This document shows, piece by piece, positions 11,800 through 23,487 of a stretch of 64,000 nt of DNA. Made by a program: the position numbers and the translations under genes. Each line of letters opens with the position of its first letter. The first letter of the stretch is position 1. A model generated the notes under the pieces. The model worked only from the letters and a program-made list of their open reading frames with translations, did no database searches and was not told where the DNA came from. Source of the DNA: Salvia splendens (lineage: Eukaryota; Streptophyta; Magnoliopsida; Lamiales; Lamiaceae); the NCBI RefSeq assembly GCF_004379255.2, contig NC_056037.1, positions 32,399,012-32,463,011 on the forward strand, written 5' to 3'.

Positions 11800-12513
11800 T
11801 CATGTGTCTAAGATCAGTCTGTAGGTCCCGACGTCTTTAATTTGTGCATTCATCCTGTTTCCCATGAACAAGTATTGTTCACTTCCTTTTATAGGCTGGA
11901 TCGTACTGAATCCATGTTCAATATGAGACACATGAGTAGTAGCACAAGAATCTAACCACCAAGTATTATTAGGCACTTCAATAAGATTCGATTCAAAGTA
12001 AACGAAACTGTTATGTTTACCTTTCTTATCAAACCATGCCTTTCTTTTCGGACAATCCTTCTTGAAGTGTCCCGTTTCTCTACAGAAGAAACACTTCCTT
12101 TCCTTCTGAATCTTCTTTTCGGGGCCTTTAGGTAAAGAAGAATCTTTACGTTTGTCTTTTTTACTTGTCTTTCCCTTACTGGTGCTCGCTCCTCCATGAC
12201 CCATTAGATTCACAACTTGGCCACTCATCTTCTTTAGTCTCCCTTCCTCTTGTACTAACATGGCCTTTAGCTCTTTAAGGTCCCATTTATCTTTTATGGT
12301 GCTATAATTCACCTGGAACAGGCCAAATTCATTAGGAAGAGAGTTTATGATGAATTGAACCAAGAACTGTTCGTGAACCTCCATTCCCAAGGTAGAGAGT
12401 CTTGCTGCCAAGTTTGACATGTGTGTTACATGATCGTGAATAGGTTGGGACCAGTCAAACTTTCTTGTAGTGAGCTCACTCATTAGGCTCCCTACAATTG
12501 ACTTGTCGGCCAA
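11800..12513 (-). pseudogene. Copia gag C-terminal part and protease
   Basis: A CCHC zinc knuckle (CFFCRETGHFKKDC) follows a gag capsid-like region, and a protease start (WWLDSCATTHVSH) lies near 11955. The aspartic protease active site in this family is normally D-S/T-G; here the glycine is cysteine. A frame break near 12520 separates it from the gag N-terminus. Confidence 0.85.
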
Positions 12514-12542
12514 TTCCGATTGTGAACACTCCTTTATCTTTT

Positions 12543-12860
12543 CTATGAATTCCCTTGCACTCTCTCTGTCTTAGGCATAGATGGCTTAAAACTTTCTGCC
12601 ATCGTCATCCTCATAAGATTGAGACTTAGCCTGTTAGAGCGCTCCCAAGTCTCATATCGAGACTTTTCCGTTTCGGAGCTTTCTTCCATAATGGCTGCAG
12701 GCTCATCTTCCGTAAGTATGGCATGGTCAAGTGACATAACACCCAGTGAAAACCGGATCTGTTCTGACCATTCACGATAGTTCTGCCCATTGAACTTTAC
12801 GACAGAGTTTGCAGATGCATATATATTAGACGAAGCTGCAACATTTATACATGCTTTCAA
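12543..12860 (-). pseudogene. Copia gag N-terminal fragment
   Basis: The frame has VVKFNGQNYREWSEQIRFSLG, a gag opening usual for plant Copia elements, followed by a helical capsid-like segment. It ends out of frame with the next gag piece. Confidence 0.75.
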
Positions 12861-13426
12861 TTAGTGCTTTGAACTTTAAACACCGAATCAGATAACTGTA
12901 ATACTTTAAATAACATGCATTCAAGTAACCTTTGGGCAATACTTAAAATACACATACTTTCAACGATGCTAAAAAAATTTCTTTAATAATTAATCAAATC
13001 ATACATATATCAAATAAGCATATTGCCTTTGGGTATACATACTACATAAGACACATAGTAGACATGATTAATCCATTTCGTATTATTAAATGTATACAAT
13101 GATCCACCTTTGGGTGATCTCCAAGTATATAAATAATAATATAATTGATCAATCAAACTTTAATGTCATTTATAGCATCTCTTTAATCATGATCAATTAA
13201 CTAACATTCATCATGCTCTATAATTAAATGCAATATAACAAGACCACTTTGATGATTAACAAGTCATATATCATTTAAATATTGAAATCTTTAATGGGTA
13301 GAAAACATTATATTGTTTTATCATTTCATAAAACAATACCCTGTTGGCTGTGATACCAACTGTTAATTAAGACCATTTAAATTTCGATTTTGAAAACACA
13401 TAAATGGTGAATTAACCAAATCTAGA

Positions 13427-13441
13427 TTGGCTGTGATACCA
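13427..13441 (-). promoter_or_regulatory. Copia primer-binding site
   Basis: In element orientation the sequence after the LTR end (GGCTAACA) and a short spacer is TGGTATCACAGCC, one mismatch from TGGTATCAGAGCC, the complement of plant initiator tRNA-Met. A second copy of the same junction sequence lies 83 bases further inside, at 13344-13365. Confidence 0.75.
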
Positions 13442-13443
13442 AC

Positions 13444-14050
13444 TGTTAGCCATTTTTCGATGCCTTACCGATTTCTATACCGAAATCACATCCTAGATTT
13501 GAGTTAATTCAACCATAACACATAACACATCAAAGAGATGATATACCAACTTCCATCCATAGTTTATATTTGATGTAGGGTTGTATTCCACGAGTTGATG
13601 TTTCACCTAAAAGCTGCGGTTGATCTTTTCGTCTCTTTGGCCTTTCCTTTATGAATTCTTTTGATGAAGAAGAATTCAATATTAATATGACTTTTTTGTA
13701 TATAGAATTCTATAGTAAATTGTGTATCTAAAGCTATAAAACCTGATTGTATATATAGGCAACACACAACCTTTCAAGAAGAGTCGTGTCCGTTCGTTCG
13801 CACCTTTTCATATATACATCAGATTTATCCTACAACTTTTAATATTCTATACACATTAATATACACATATTTATATCTATGCAAGGCAAGAGAAGAGGGT
13901 TATCAATACACCCGATTGTAATTCTTTAATCGAAACCGATCCATCACGGTATCGTCTTTCATATTAGAATCCAACTTATATGTTTGAACATGATCTTTAC
14001 TATTAAACCAATATCTACATAGGTCACACATAGGAATAAATATTCCTACA
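13444..14050 (-). repeat. 5' LTR of the Copia element
   Basis: This 607-bp terminal repeat is next to the primer-binding site, so it is the 5' LTR in element orientation. About 19 substitutions separate it from 7864-8473. Confidence 0.92.
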
Positions 14051-14081
14051 CTATTTCTCACGTTGCATTGTTCTATGGAAG

Positions 14082-14598
14082 GTAACCTTTTTTAATTGTT
14101 TTTTTAATCATTTCTTCCTATTGATTTGGATTTGAGTTATTGTGCTATTGTGTGCTTTTGAATTATTAATTAACTAGGGTTTACTGGAATTATGGTTTAT
14201 AATTATTTTGTAAACATTTATTTCTAAATTTTGAAAAATAAGTTGATTGCATTCATATTAAACTATTAAACCATAGCCAGGGTATATAATCATTCCTTTT
14301 TCATCTATATGCAAATAATTGTATGTTACAGACTCAATATCCCACATCGGCTAAAAGAGCAACTGGTGTGAGGTTTATAGATTAAATGCGTCCATCTCCT
14401 AACAGACTAGTCTTTTGGGAGGAGTTCTCATGTTTGGTTACTGTCTCTTTGTGTTTTTACTAATTTTGGTAAATGAACCCACGTTCCACTAACTTTTATT
14501 ACTATTTTTTTTGCACTCATTTTCTTTTACATTCTTAAAACTCGTGCCGAGTCAAAGTAAGACAATTGATCGTGGATGGATGGACTTATTTTTTGTAG
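14082..14598 (+). other. OPT intron with repeat fragments
   Basis: The intron runs from donor GTAACC to acceptor TTTTGTAG (14591-14598), splitting an Arg codon (AG|G) before EILERF. It holds AT-rich DNA and near 14490-14560 a phrase (TTAAAACTCGTGCC) resembling one arm of a Stowaway-type MITE. No gene is seen. Confidence 0.6.
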
Positions 14599-15117
14599 GG
14601 AGATATTGGAGCGTTTCAAGGCTTCTAAAAGGGAGAAGATGGACATTCACACTAAGCTGATGAAGAACTACCAAGACATACCTTCATGGTGGTTCTACAT
14701 TCTTCTTTCAGTGTCACTCTTTGTGGCATTGATGTCTTGCATCTTCCTGAAAGACGAGGTGCAGATGCCGGTTTGGGCATTTCTGGCTTCTGCGCTTCTT
14801 GCTTTCATTTTCACTCTTCCTATCAGCATCATCACGGCTACTACTAATCAGGTATATATATACTAGGAAAATCCATACAAAACATGCATAATAAAGTTGT
14901 GGAAGCTTACTAGATGGTTATATTTGATGAACAGACTCCAGGATTAAATATAATAACAGAGTACCTAATGGGGATTGTATATCCTGGAAGGCCAATAGCT
15001 AATGTGTGCTTTAAGGTGTATGGCTACATGAGCATGAGTCAAGCAATCACCTTTTTCAGTGATTTCAAGCTTGGACACTACATGAAAATTCCTCCTAGAT
15101 CAATGTTTCTTGTCTAG
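14599..15117 (+). pseudogene. OPT exons, conserved membrane core
   Basis: Exon 14599-14851 encodes DIHTKLMKNYQDIPSWWFY, a hydrophobic segment, DEVQMPVWAF and LPISIITATTNQ, all hallmarks of OPT proteins. Exon 14935-15117 continues [28 protein letters not shown] and [18 protein letters not shown]. The final codon, where the family has glutamine before the intron, is TAG, directly before GTACTA. This is the first nonsense codon in the surviving part. Confidence 0.93.
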
Positions 15118-15637
15118 GTACTACACTATTGCGCTCAGTTCTCATCCATGTTATATGAGAATGAGACCATGCATGTTATATGAGAATGAGACCAGCTAAA
15201 AAAAAAACGCGTCATGAATATTGAAACAGACCAATTATTTTTTAGGGATATTGGTCTTAAAAACCATAATCTTTGAGTCACCAACTTTAAGATCGGTACC
15301 AATTTCCAATGGCCGGTCATTCTTAAAACCTGGCAGATCTATATGACACATACTCCATTATCTAACGGCAAAATCAAGATTTAGGGTGGCGAAATGACAT
15401 GTTTCTTGTTTAATTCAGACTAGGCCACATAGATTTCACGGCTAGCCACAAGATCAATTTGCCAAAAAAAATCTATTTGGGTAAATAGAAAAATTGCAGA
15501 GTTTCAACATTTTGTGATATTTAAGACCACTTTTAAAAGTTTAGTTGAAATATCATAAATTGTCCAAAGTTTATGATTTTTAAGACCAATATCCTCATTT
15601 TCTGTATCTAACAAAATGTGGATTTGGATGTGGTCAG
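15118..15637 (+). other. OPT intron containing a MITE
   Basis: The intron joins the exon ending at 15117 to the one starting at 15638 (acceptor GGTCAG). A 23-bp tandem duplication (CATGTTATATGAGAATGAGA twice) lies at about 15149-15195, followed by the MITE at 15246-15594. Confidence 0.75.
15246..15594. mobile_element. MITE with GGATATTGGTCTTAAAAA inverted ends
   Basis: The left end GGATATTGGTCTTAAAAA and right end TTTTTAAGACCAATATCC are inverted repeats of at least 18 bp around a 349-bp non-coding element within an OPT intron. No clear target-site duplication was found and the superfamily is undetermined. Confidence 0.8.
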
Positions 15638-16018
15638 TTTATCGGAACAATGGTGCCAGGCATGGTGAACATGAGCGTGGCGTGGTGGCTCCTCCACTCG
15701 ATCGAAGGCATCTGCCACCAAGACCCGGACTCAAGCAGCCCGTGCTGCTGGGAGCGGAGCCACGGCGAATCTGCCGCCGGCGTCAGCTCTGAACTACAAC
15801 GCTTGGATATTTGTTGGGACGGTGTTCAACTTCTTTGTGTATAGGTATAGGAAGAAGTGGTGGCAGAGGTATAACTACATTCTGTCGGCGGCGCTGGATG
15901 CTGGGGTGGCGTTCATGGCGGTGGTGCTCTACTTCACGACGGGGATAGAAGGGAAGAACGTGGAGTGGTGGGGGAATGAAGGGGAGCATTGCGGCTTGGC
16001 GGCTTGCCCCACGGCTAA
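15638..16018 (+). pseudogene. OPT last exon, left part, with internal deletion
   Basis: It begins FIGTMVPGMVNMSVAWWLL and HSIEGICHQDPDSSSP. It then jumps, with a change of frame near 15740, to sequence that should follow some 80 residues later (VLLGA, then NYNAWIFVGTVFNFFVYRYR, KKWWQRYNYILSAALDAG, GEHCGLAACPTAK). The Harbinger element interrupts it after the codon for Ala (GCT), within TAA. The exon resumes at 24254. Confidence 0.92.
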
Positions 16019-16255
16019 GAGCATCTCCAATGGCGGCGTCGGCACCGGCACGCGGATTTTTCGCGGACGCCGGTGCTGATGCCGAACCATTGCAGCCGGA
16101 GTCGGCAAAATCGGCGTCAAAATCGGCGTGCCCATGCCGATTCTCACGCCGATCCGCACGGCACCATTGTAGGCCCCGGATCGGCGTCATACCGGCGTCA
16201 GATTTTTTATTTTTTTTTTATTTTTCGAAACACTATACATACGCGCTTTGGACGT

Positions 16256-16319
16256 CATTTTCATTCGCACCACTTGTTTTAACGAGTTCTCTCTCTATCT
16301 TAATTTCTGTACAAGATCA
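16256..16319 (+). promoter_or_regulatory. Harbinger transposase 5' leader, shared with the ORF1 element
   Basis: This segment is clearly homologous to 51666-51730: both have CATTTTCATT, CACTTGT and TTAACGAGTT, then a CT-rich run and CAAGAT in the same order. It follows a TATACATA sequence and precedes the transposase frame, so it is probably the transcribed leader of both elements. Confidence 0.7.
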
Positions 16320-16389
16320 ACAACGAGAAATAAGTAATGCCGGTGGTAGTGGTGGTGGCCGTGGTGGGGGTGCTGATGAGTACGAGCGT

Positions 16390-17635
16390 ATGATGAACGA
16401 AGAGCTAGATACCTATACGAGCCGTGAGGTTGATCGATGGCTGCAGAGTTATATGCAGCCGGCGGTACCTCGCCACGACCAGTTGTCCACCGTCGAGAAG
16501 TGGTTGATCGTGATCATGTAGCTGCACATCATCGCCTGTTCACAGATTACTTCGCAGAGGAGCCGCGTTTTAACGCCAACTATTTCAGGCGTCGTTTTAG
16601 GATGAGGCGGTACTTGTTTATGCGTATTGTTAACGCTTTGGAGCATCGATATCTGTATTTCCGCTTCAGGCATGATGCGGCTGGCAGACCCGGCCACACC
16701 CCTATTCAAAAGTGCACTGCGGCAATCAGGCAGTTGGCCTACGGGACTTTGACAGACATGTGGGATGAATACCTCCACATCGGTAAGACGACTGCCATTG
16801 AATGTTTGAAGTATTTCTGTCAGGGCGTGATTGAAGTATTCGGTGATCAGTATCTCCGAAAGCCTACCCCCGAAGATTGCCGGGATCTGCTGCGGATGCA
16901 CGGGGATCAGCATGGGTTCCTGGGAATGTTAGGCAGCATAGATTGTATGCATTGGGAGTAGAAGAACTGTCCCGCTGCCTGGAAGGGGTTCTACACGACC
17001 GGCTACAAAGGAAAGAATCCCACGATGATCCTCGAGGTCGTAGCTGATTACCGGCTGTGGATTTGGCATGCGTATTTTGGGATAGCCGGTTCGAACAACG
17101 ACCTAAACGTCCTCAACTCGTCGCCCCTTTTCATTGAGCAGTGCCAGGGCGTCGGTCCGGCCATCAGTTTTGTCGCCAACGGCAACCAGCATGATATGGG
17201 CTACTACTTGGCGGATGAGATATACCCTAGGTGGCCCGTCTTTGTGAAGACGATCTGGTGCGCATCAGATGCGAAGAAGGTCTACTTTGCGACGCGGCAG
17301 GAGTCGGCGCGAAAGGACGTGGAGCGCGCATTTGGTGTGCTTCAGGCTCGATGGTGTGGAATGTCGACTGCATTGCTGATATAATGTACGCTTGTATTAT
17401 CATGCACAACATGATTGTCGAAGATGAAGGTGTACAACTGACTAATTGGGCCAACGACGATAATGAAGTAGGTCCAAGCCACGGTGTCGCAGCCGCCAAC
17501 GTACGAGGTGGGGTACCTCACGATGAAGAAGCCCTCCTCCAAGCACATGCCGACATGCGTCAAACGGATGCTCATATTCGACTCCAAAAGGATTTAATTG
17601 AAGAGTTGTGGGCGCGGAGGATTGCAAGGCGTTAG
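16390..17635 (+). pseudogene. PIF/Harbinger transposase (DDE, HARBI1-like), broken
   Basis: The likely start is ATG 16390 (MMNEELDTYTSREVDRW), with a frame change near 16460 into HHRLFTDYFAEEPRF and YFRRRFRMRRYLFMRIV. The core has GMLGSIDCMHWE with the first catalytic Asp, GSNNDLNVLNSS with the second, and ARKDVERAFGVLQARW with the Glu. A TAG at 16959-16961 falls where the family normally has Trp after HWE. Near 17350 a short deletion shifts the frame before ADIMYACIIMHNMIVEDE, and the protein ends RIARR at 17635. All three catalytic residues survive but the reading frame does not. The Myb-like partner protein is absent. Confidence 0.92.
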
Positions 17636-17851
17636 TTTTTATTTAAAATTATGTAATTTTTTTAATTGTACTTTTTAATTTAAATGAAAATAGTATATTT
17701 TCGCGTATATGTGTCGTATATTTAATTCTGTATTTTGTTTGATTGTTAATTGTTTGTTTTTCATAATTGAGTGATGTGGCTGGGCTATTGCATGTCCAGT
17801 TGCTTGTCCAGTTACATGTCCAGATGATATGGTAGGAGTAGGCATGCACAA

Positions 17852-18365
17852 ACCGGCCCGGCCCTCCGGTTAACCGCCGGTTCGGGCCCGCCGGTTCATG
17901 AACCAGAACCGGGCCCGGAACCGGCGGTTTGAACCGGCAGGCGGGTTGAAGGGTCGGAAGGGCCGGTTCAGGTTCGGCAATATATTGAACCGTGAACCGG
18001 CGGTTCAAAACCGGCGGTTCGAACCGCCGGTTCAAAGGATCGAACAGTGTTTCGTAGGTTAGGGGTTCGTAGGGTTCGCGTAGGGGTTTAGGATAGCCGT
18101 TGGAACCGGCGGTTTGCGGGGTAAACCGCCGGGTTGAGGGGTTAACCGGCGGTTTGTCGGGGTAAACCGGCGGTTCGGGAGCTGGTTTCCGACGGTTCCG
18201 GCAACTTTTCAGAGGCTAGGTCGTAGGGTCAGTGTTTAGGCCTGCAAAACCGGTCATAAACCGCCGGTTTTCAGTCAGAAACTGGCGGTTTTCTGACGCA
18301 AACCGTGGCGAACCTGCCGGTTTAGGGTTGAACCGCCGGTTTCGGCGGTAAACCGGCGGTTCACG
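17852..18365 (+). repeat. hAT left subterminal repeat cluster (AACCGGCGGTT)
   Basis: About fourteen copies of AACCGGCGGTT or its near-palindromic complement AACCGCCGGTT lie between the terminal repeat and the promoter region. Subterminal repeats of this kind are the transposase-binding sites of hAT elements such as Ac. The right-hand cluster is at 23975-24160. Confidence 0.85.
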
Positions 18366-18649
18366 GTAGATTTTAAAATTTCAAAAAAAAAAAAAATTTC
18401 TCCAATTTTACTCCTATAAATACCCCACTTCTCCTTCATTATTCCTTGCCCCATTCCTTGAATTTTCGGAATTTCATTCTCAATCTCCATTTCTCTATTC
18501 TCTCCTCATTCTCTCTAATTGCGCAAGTTTAATTCTACACTTTCTACTCACTACTATATTTGTTGTGCTCATAATTTACCACTTCTTTTATACTTCATAC
18601 ATATTTCATTCCAAGTCCATATTACTTTTCATTTATCAATATATTCAAT

Positions 18650-21181
18650 ATGTCATCTTCTCGTGGTGGATCGGGACGTGGTGATCGGGGCAAGGGAATA
18701 GCCCAAGATCAAAGCACTACGCGTCCCTCAAAAGCTCGACGACCTAGTCGTCGAGATGTTATGGAAGAGGTTTCCCGATTGGCAGCCGAACGCATGCAAG
18801 TAAGTAATGAAAAATTTGTTTTCCAATTCACATGCACAAAATTTCATTATTTTTTTTTCGTTCATACTTTTAACTTCTACGTACATAATATTTGTAGATG
18901 GGAAGAAGATCATAGGACCGCCATGCTACTTGCTGAAATGCAACAAGGTGGGGGTAGGGGAGGTCGTTCCCAACAAGATGAGGAGTTCGACGTTACTATA
19001 TCGTCGGACTCGGACAACAACGAGGATAGATCGCATTCTCGTATTCCTTCTAGCACCGGCGGAAATGAGGAGATGCCTCCCCCTGCATCCACTAACACGG
19101 CAAAAGCTTTGAAATCGGACATTTTTATCAAACACTACAAGAAGGTCCCGGTGGTGATTCCAAGTCCTCACGATCCGAACTCTCAAGAAGAGACTTCGGA
19201 CTTTCATGTTTACTACAACTATTGAGATAAAATGTACAAATGGTCCGCCGGTGGTGGATATGGCACCCTCCGTCGCCATTTAGTGGCAAAGCATCCGGTA
19301 GAATGCGGCACTGCCTCTACCCAAAGCCAACTAAACTTCCAACCCGCCGGCTCGGGTTCGTCAGGTGCGCCTCTATTTAAATATGATAAAAAGAATTTTG
19401 ATGATACAATGACTAGATGGGCGGCTATGAAGCATATGCCCTTTAATGTTTTTGATGACAAAAGTTTTGAGGTTACTATGCAAAGTGGGTTGAATGTAGC
19501 AATCAAAAGAATAGGTAGAATGACCGTGCAATGATCTACCGTTCGGCAGTGCTTGGAGAAAAAGGTAGAATTATCACGTTATTTAGTTAACATTGGCCAC
19601 AGGGTGAACATTTGCTCAGATGTTTGGACGGATTGTTTTAACCGTCATTCATACATGGGTATTACGGTTCACTTTGTGGACAACAGTTGGACTTTGAACA
19701 AGCGTTTAATTGGTTTTAGAGAATTTGAAAGTCCACACACTGCACCCGAAATTGCTTCTTTGATTATACAAGTGTTGAATGAGTTTCAGTTATGCAACAA
19801 GATATTTTCTATTGGTTTTGATAATGCAACTGCCAACACCGCAAGTATTGCCGATTTGATTGCGGCTTGTACACCGGTAATTGGAGGGAAGTATTTTCAT
19901 CAAAGATGCATTTGCCATATTTTAAATTTATGTGTACAGGATGCGCTTGAATTATGGCAAAAGCATGTTTCTCCTATTAGAAATGCAGTTAGATTAATCC
20001 ATCAAAAGCCAGCTATTGGCAAAGCATGGAAGAAATATTGCCATCAAAAGAATGTCAGGTACACGAATTTTACTATGGATGTGTCTCATAGATGGAATTC
20101 GACATATGATTGTCTGAATTCTACTTTGACACATAAAGATGCTTTACGTGATTTTTATAGAACTAACCCCAACCGTGATTTATGTCTTTCGCATAGTTGT
20201 TGGGATAACAGTTTGGCTTTATTTAAATTGTTCAAATATTTCAAAAATGCTACTGTTGAATTGTCGGGTGTTTATTATTGCACTGTTGTTCGTGTTTTGG
20301 AGCATTGCATGTACATATCCCTTGGTTTTAAAACTGCAATGAAAAATGCTTCCTCTTCTCCCGAGTTAATGTGCGTTTTGTATTATATGATTGAAAAATG
20401 GCTCAAGTATTTCAGTGAGATTCCTAACATGTTTTTGATTGCAAAGGTATTAGATCCAAAATGGAAATTAGCAGGTACCTCTAGAATTTTAGATTTTTAT
20501 TATAACAATTTGAGTTCAATTGATCTTGGTCCCCTTCAAGCAATCCAATCGGATACCAGTGACGAATTTGGAGTCGACCTCTCAGAAACCTTTCAAATAA
20601 ACCTCCCGGACCGGTCAGTTGTGCAACAAAACCTCGAGTATAACTTGCGCTCTCTCTACACCGAATATGAAACCAAGTATAACACCACTCACCAAGTCAG
20701 AAGACCCCCTCCTCCACAACATAACTATGGCTTTGCATTTTAAGCCGATTATGATGACCCCGACGCGCAATCCCAACTAGCCGACCTATACAACTACAGC
20801 ACCGGCGGAAGGTCCTCAGGTATGGTCAGTGAATTAGATTTATATTTTGAATCACTCTTTTCCTTTGGTGATGAAGGTCCTACTCCTCCCGCCCAAATCG
20901 ACGTCCTCGATTGGTGGGGAACCCACGAGAAAGATTTTCCCATCCTTGCTTCAATGGCCAAGGAGATTTTTTCTGTTCCGGCTTCCACCGTCGCCGTCGA
21001 GTCCGCTTTTAGTGTTGGCTCGCGCGTTTTGGATGAATCAAGAAGTAAGCTCTCGGCGAAAAATATGGAAGTCGTGATGTTACTTGATGATTGGGCCAAA
21101 GCTGACGTCCGAGAACAAGAAAATGATTGGAATGATCGTCAAGAGGGATCACAAGATGAATTCACCGGGGATGAAGATTAG
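18650..21181 (+). pseudogene. hAT transposase with three in-frame stops
   Basis: A single reading frame runs from ATG 18650 to TAG/TTAG near 21181, broken only by TGA 19223-19225, TGA 19532-19534 and TAA 20741-20743, with no frameshift. The N-terminus is low-complexity Gly/Arg/Ser-rich. A degraded BED-type zinc finger lies at 19210-19300 (WSAGGGYGTLRRHLVAKH, its cysteines lost, one to a stop). The RNase H-like core includes ICSDVWTDCFNRHSYMGITV and IFSIGFDNATANT, then HQRCICHILNLCVQDAL and DVSHRWNSTYD. The C-terminal dimerisation domain is LDWWGTHEKDFPILASMAKE, then VPASTVAVESAFSVGSRVLD. A possible intron lies at about 18799-18897. All three stops could arise by C-to-T change, though the first may replace a finger Cys. 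Confidence 0.92.
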
Positions 21182-21339
21182 GCCAACCGTCAACCGCTGC
21201 CGGCCAAGCCAAATAGGTAAGTAAGGTAAGAGAACTACGTGGACTTTGATTCCCTAATGCAAATGAGCAATTGGGATACGTAGGCACCTCAACTTAAATT
21301 TTTAATTTAAGTTGAACTCAAATACAATTACATAATTGT
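21182..21339 (+). other. hAT 3' untranslated sequence before the solo LTR
   Basis: This non-coding sequence continues after 23487 following the nested LTR. It contains no recognised motif. Confidence 0.6.
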
Positions 21340-23482
21340 TGTAATACCCCGTAAAATCAAAAGAGAAAAAAAAATCAATTATTTATTCTAAATTTGTAGT
21401 CAACTACTTGGTCAAATATATTTCTCCAAACCCTATCACCAAACGATTACCACATATCTCCATTCCCTAAAATCCCTCCAATAAATCAAATCTCCACATA
21501 ATCTATTATATATATATATATATATCAACTACTCCATATCAATTTTAAATCTACAATTTATATATATATACCCAAACCATTCCACATATTTTTTACCTTT
21601 CTTCCAAATTTTGAGATAGCAAAAGGAGTAGAGAAAGCCGTGAGTTCCATCCCTTCCTGCAATTGCAAAAATCTTTCTCTCTTTCAAAAAGGTATATCCC
21701 TCCCAGCAGCCAATTCTCTTTTCTTTTCATGTGTTTGCATCTCACATAATACCCAATCAAATTTTGAATCGAAGCAATCCGAATCATGAACCCGACATAA
21801 CTAAATCAAGAACGAACCTTTAATGGGTAAATCGGGGCAATGGAGTGGCGGAGACTGACCGACGGACGCTGCTGACAGCAGCGGCGTCGCGTCATCCCGG
21901 TGAGACAGCAGCGGCGTCTGACGGACGACGACCAGCAGCGACGGCGAACGACGGAGGGACGAATCGGCGGCAACGACAGCAGCGTTCTCCCGGCGAGACA
22001 GCAGCGTCCTCTTCCGGTGGATTGACGGCAGTGGCCGGACGTTGAAGACGGCCGACGACTCCGGTGAAATCAAGGAAGAAGCCGACGGATTCTGAAATCT
22101 TCAACTTGGTCGAAGAGAGAGAGAGAAATAGGGAGAGAGGAAAGATGGCGTGGAGATGGTGGGAGTGAAATTGGGCCTCTCCTTTGTTTTTAGAAAGTGG
22201 GCCTATTAAATTAAAATGGAATGTGGTGGTTAGTTGGGCTCTAATTAAATTTTTTGTTGGGCTTTAAAATTTTAATTGAAGATATAAGGTGGGGAAATAA
22301 GTCTTGGGCCTTCTAATTAAATCCTTGGGCAGATAATTTAATCGTAGGAAATTATTTATTTAATTCTCGGAATAATTCAAAGTACGAAATAAATATAATT
22401 GCGAAGGGAAATAGTTGCGATAATTTAGTTATGCGCTTGTATAATTTTTTGGGAATTTATTCCGACATCGTGGTGGAAATACGAGGAGCCAACGGAGGAA
22501 CTTTAGACGGGCGCTGAATAATCGAAAACCGAGATAAACGATTTTAATTAAGGTGCATGCATCTTATTTATTTACTTGATTCATTGTGTTGATTTATGTG
22601 TTATTTAAATGCTAAAGGTGGTTCCTTGCAAGCGAGACGTGATATCAAGGGAAAGGAAATAATTTCGGATTAAGAACTTGAGGTGGGCTTTCTTTTTAAA
22701 TAAGGGCAATGCCCAAAGTATATTTTTATGTGAAAATGATATGAATATTTGTCATGCCGTGTTTTGTTTTATTCTATGGAACCTATCTGATGTGGCTTTT
22801 GCCATCAATGGATAATCAAATTCGGGTCTGTCTAGGGAGTGAGTCCCTATTCAGGCTAGTGTACACCTATGGAGATCGTGAGCCGTCTTTTGGGTCGGCC
22901 GGTCTAGTGACTTGGAATGTGGCCACATTCTTTGTCATCAATGGATCAGATATGATAGACATCTATGGGAAAATGACTGCAGTCACGAGTTTTACGATGG
23001 AAATGATTTTAGTGTCTTGGGTGATTTTTTTTTAAGTTAAAACCCCAAGGTCACTCAATGGTGGCATGATAAATACTTTTTGTAAAATGTTTTCGGCATG
23101 AGTCCACTGAGTGCATCAAGTACTCAGCCCTGCATTCTTTTTAAAAATGTGCAGGTTGAGCGTGACGGGTGCGGTGGGTGTTGAGCAAGACCGTTGAAGA
23201 AAGTTAAGTGTGTAGAATGTGTCATGTCTTCACACGTGGCATATTCCTTCTCTCAAATGCTTCCGCTAAGTAGTTGTCCTTCTTTTGAGTTCTTGTATCG
23301 TTGAGATAGTATTCATTTTTGAGTTGTTGATTGTTGAGATACTCTGATTTTATTCGAGCTATTCCCATTTGTTTCGAGCTTTGGTCGGGTTGTGTTGTTT
23401 TCCCCTTTCTTCCCCGCTTCTTTAATCCTCCCTTAGTCGCGATCAACTGTGTTTTCTATCCTTAGAAAATGCGGGCGTGACA
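21340..23482 (+). mobile_element. Solo LTR (Ty3/gypsy-like) nested in the hAT, TSD ATTGT
   Basis: The LTR starts TGTAATACCCCG and ends GGGCGTGACA, flanked by perfect ATTGT duplications at 21335-21339 and 23483-23487. It belongs to the family of 5052-6901 but is longer (2143 versus 1850 bp). It includes a GC-rich segment at 21840-22090 that resembles a transcribed leader. No internal region or primer-binding site is attached. Confidence 0.93.
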
Positions 23483-23487
23483 ATTGT

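Larger units (their letters stand above)
7864..14050 (-). mobile_element. Ty1/Copia LTR retrotransposon inserted in an OPT exon
   Basis: The element lies on the minus strand. LTRs at 7864-8473 and 13444-14050 both begin TGTTAGCC and end CCTACA on the plus strand. By eye they differ at about 19 of 607 sites plus a 3-bp gap, about 3 percent. In element orientation the interior runs gag, protease, integrase, RT and remnant RNase H, the Copia order. A primer-binding site like the initiator tRNA-Met 3' end lies beside the 13444 LTR, and a purine run (AAGTGGGAGAA) lies beside the 7864 LTR. Several frame breaks and a degraded RNase H make it non-autonomous. The duplication is CTCTT/CTATT, with one mismatch. 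Confidence 0.93.

Noticed and set aside
15783..16190. Ala/Arg-rich minus-strand frames at the OPT/Harbinger junction
   Set aside because: They cross the insertion boundary and arise from GC-rich sequence; the plus strand has clear OPT and transposase homology.
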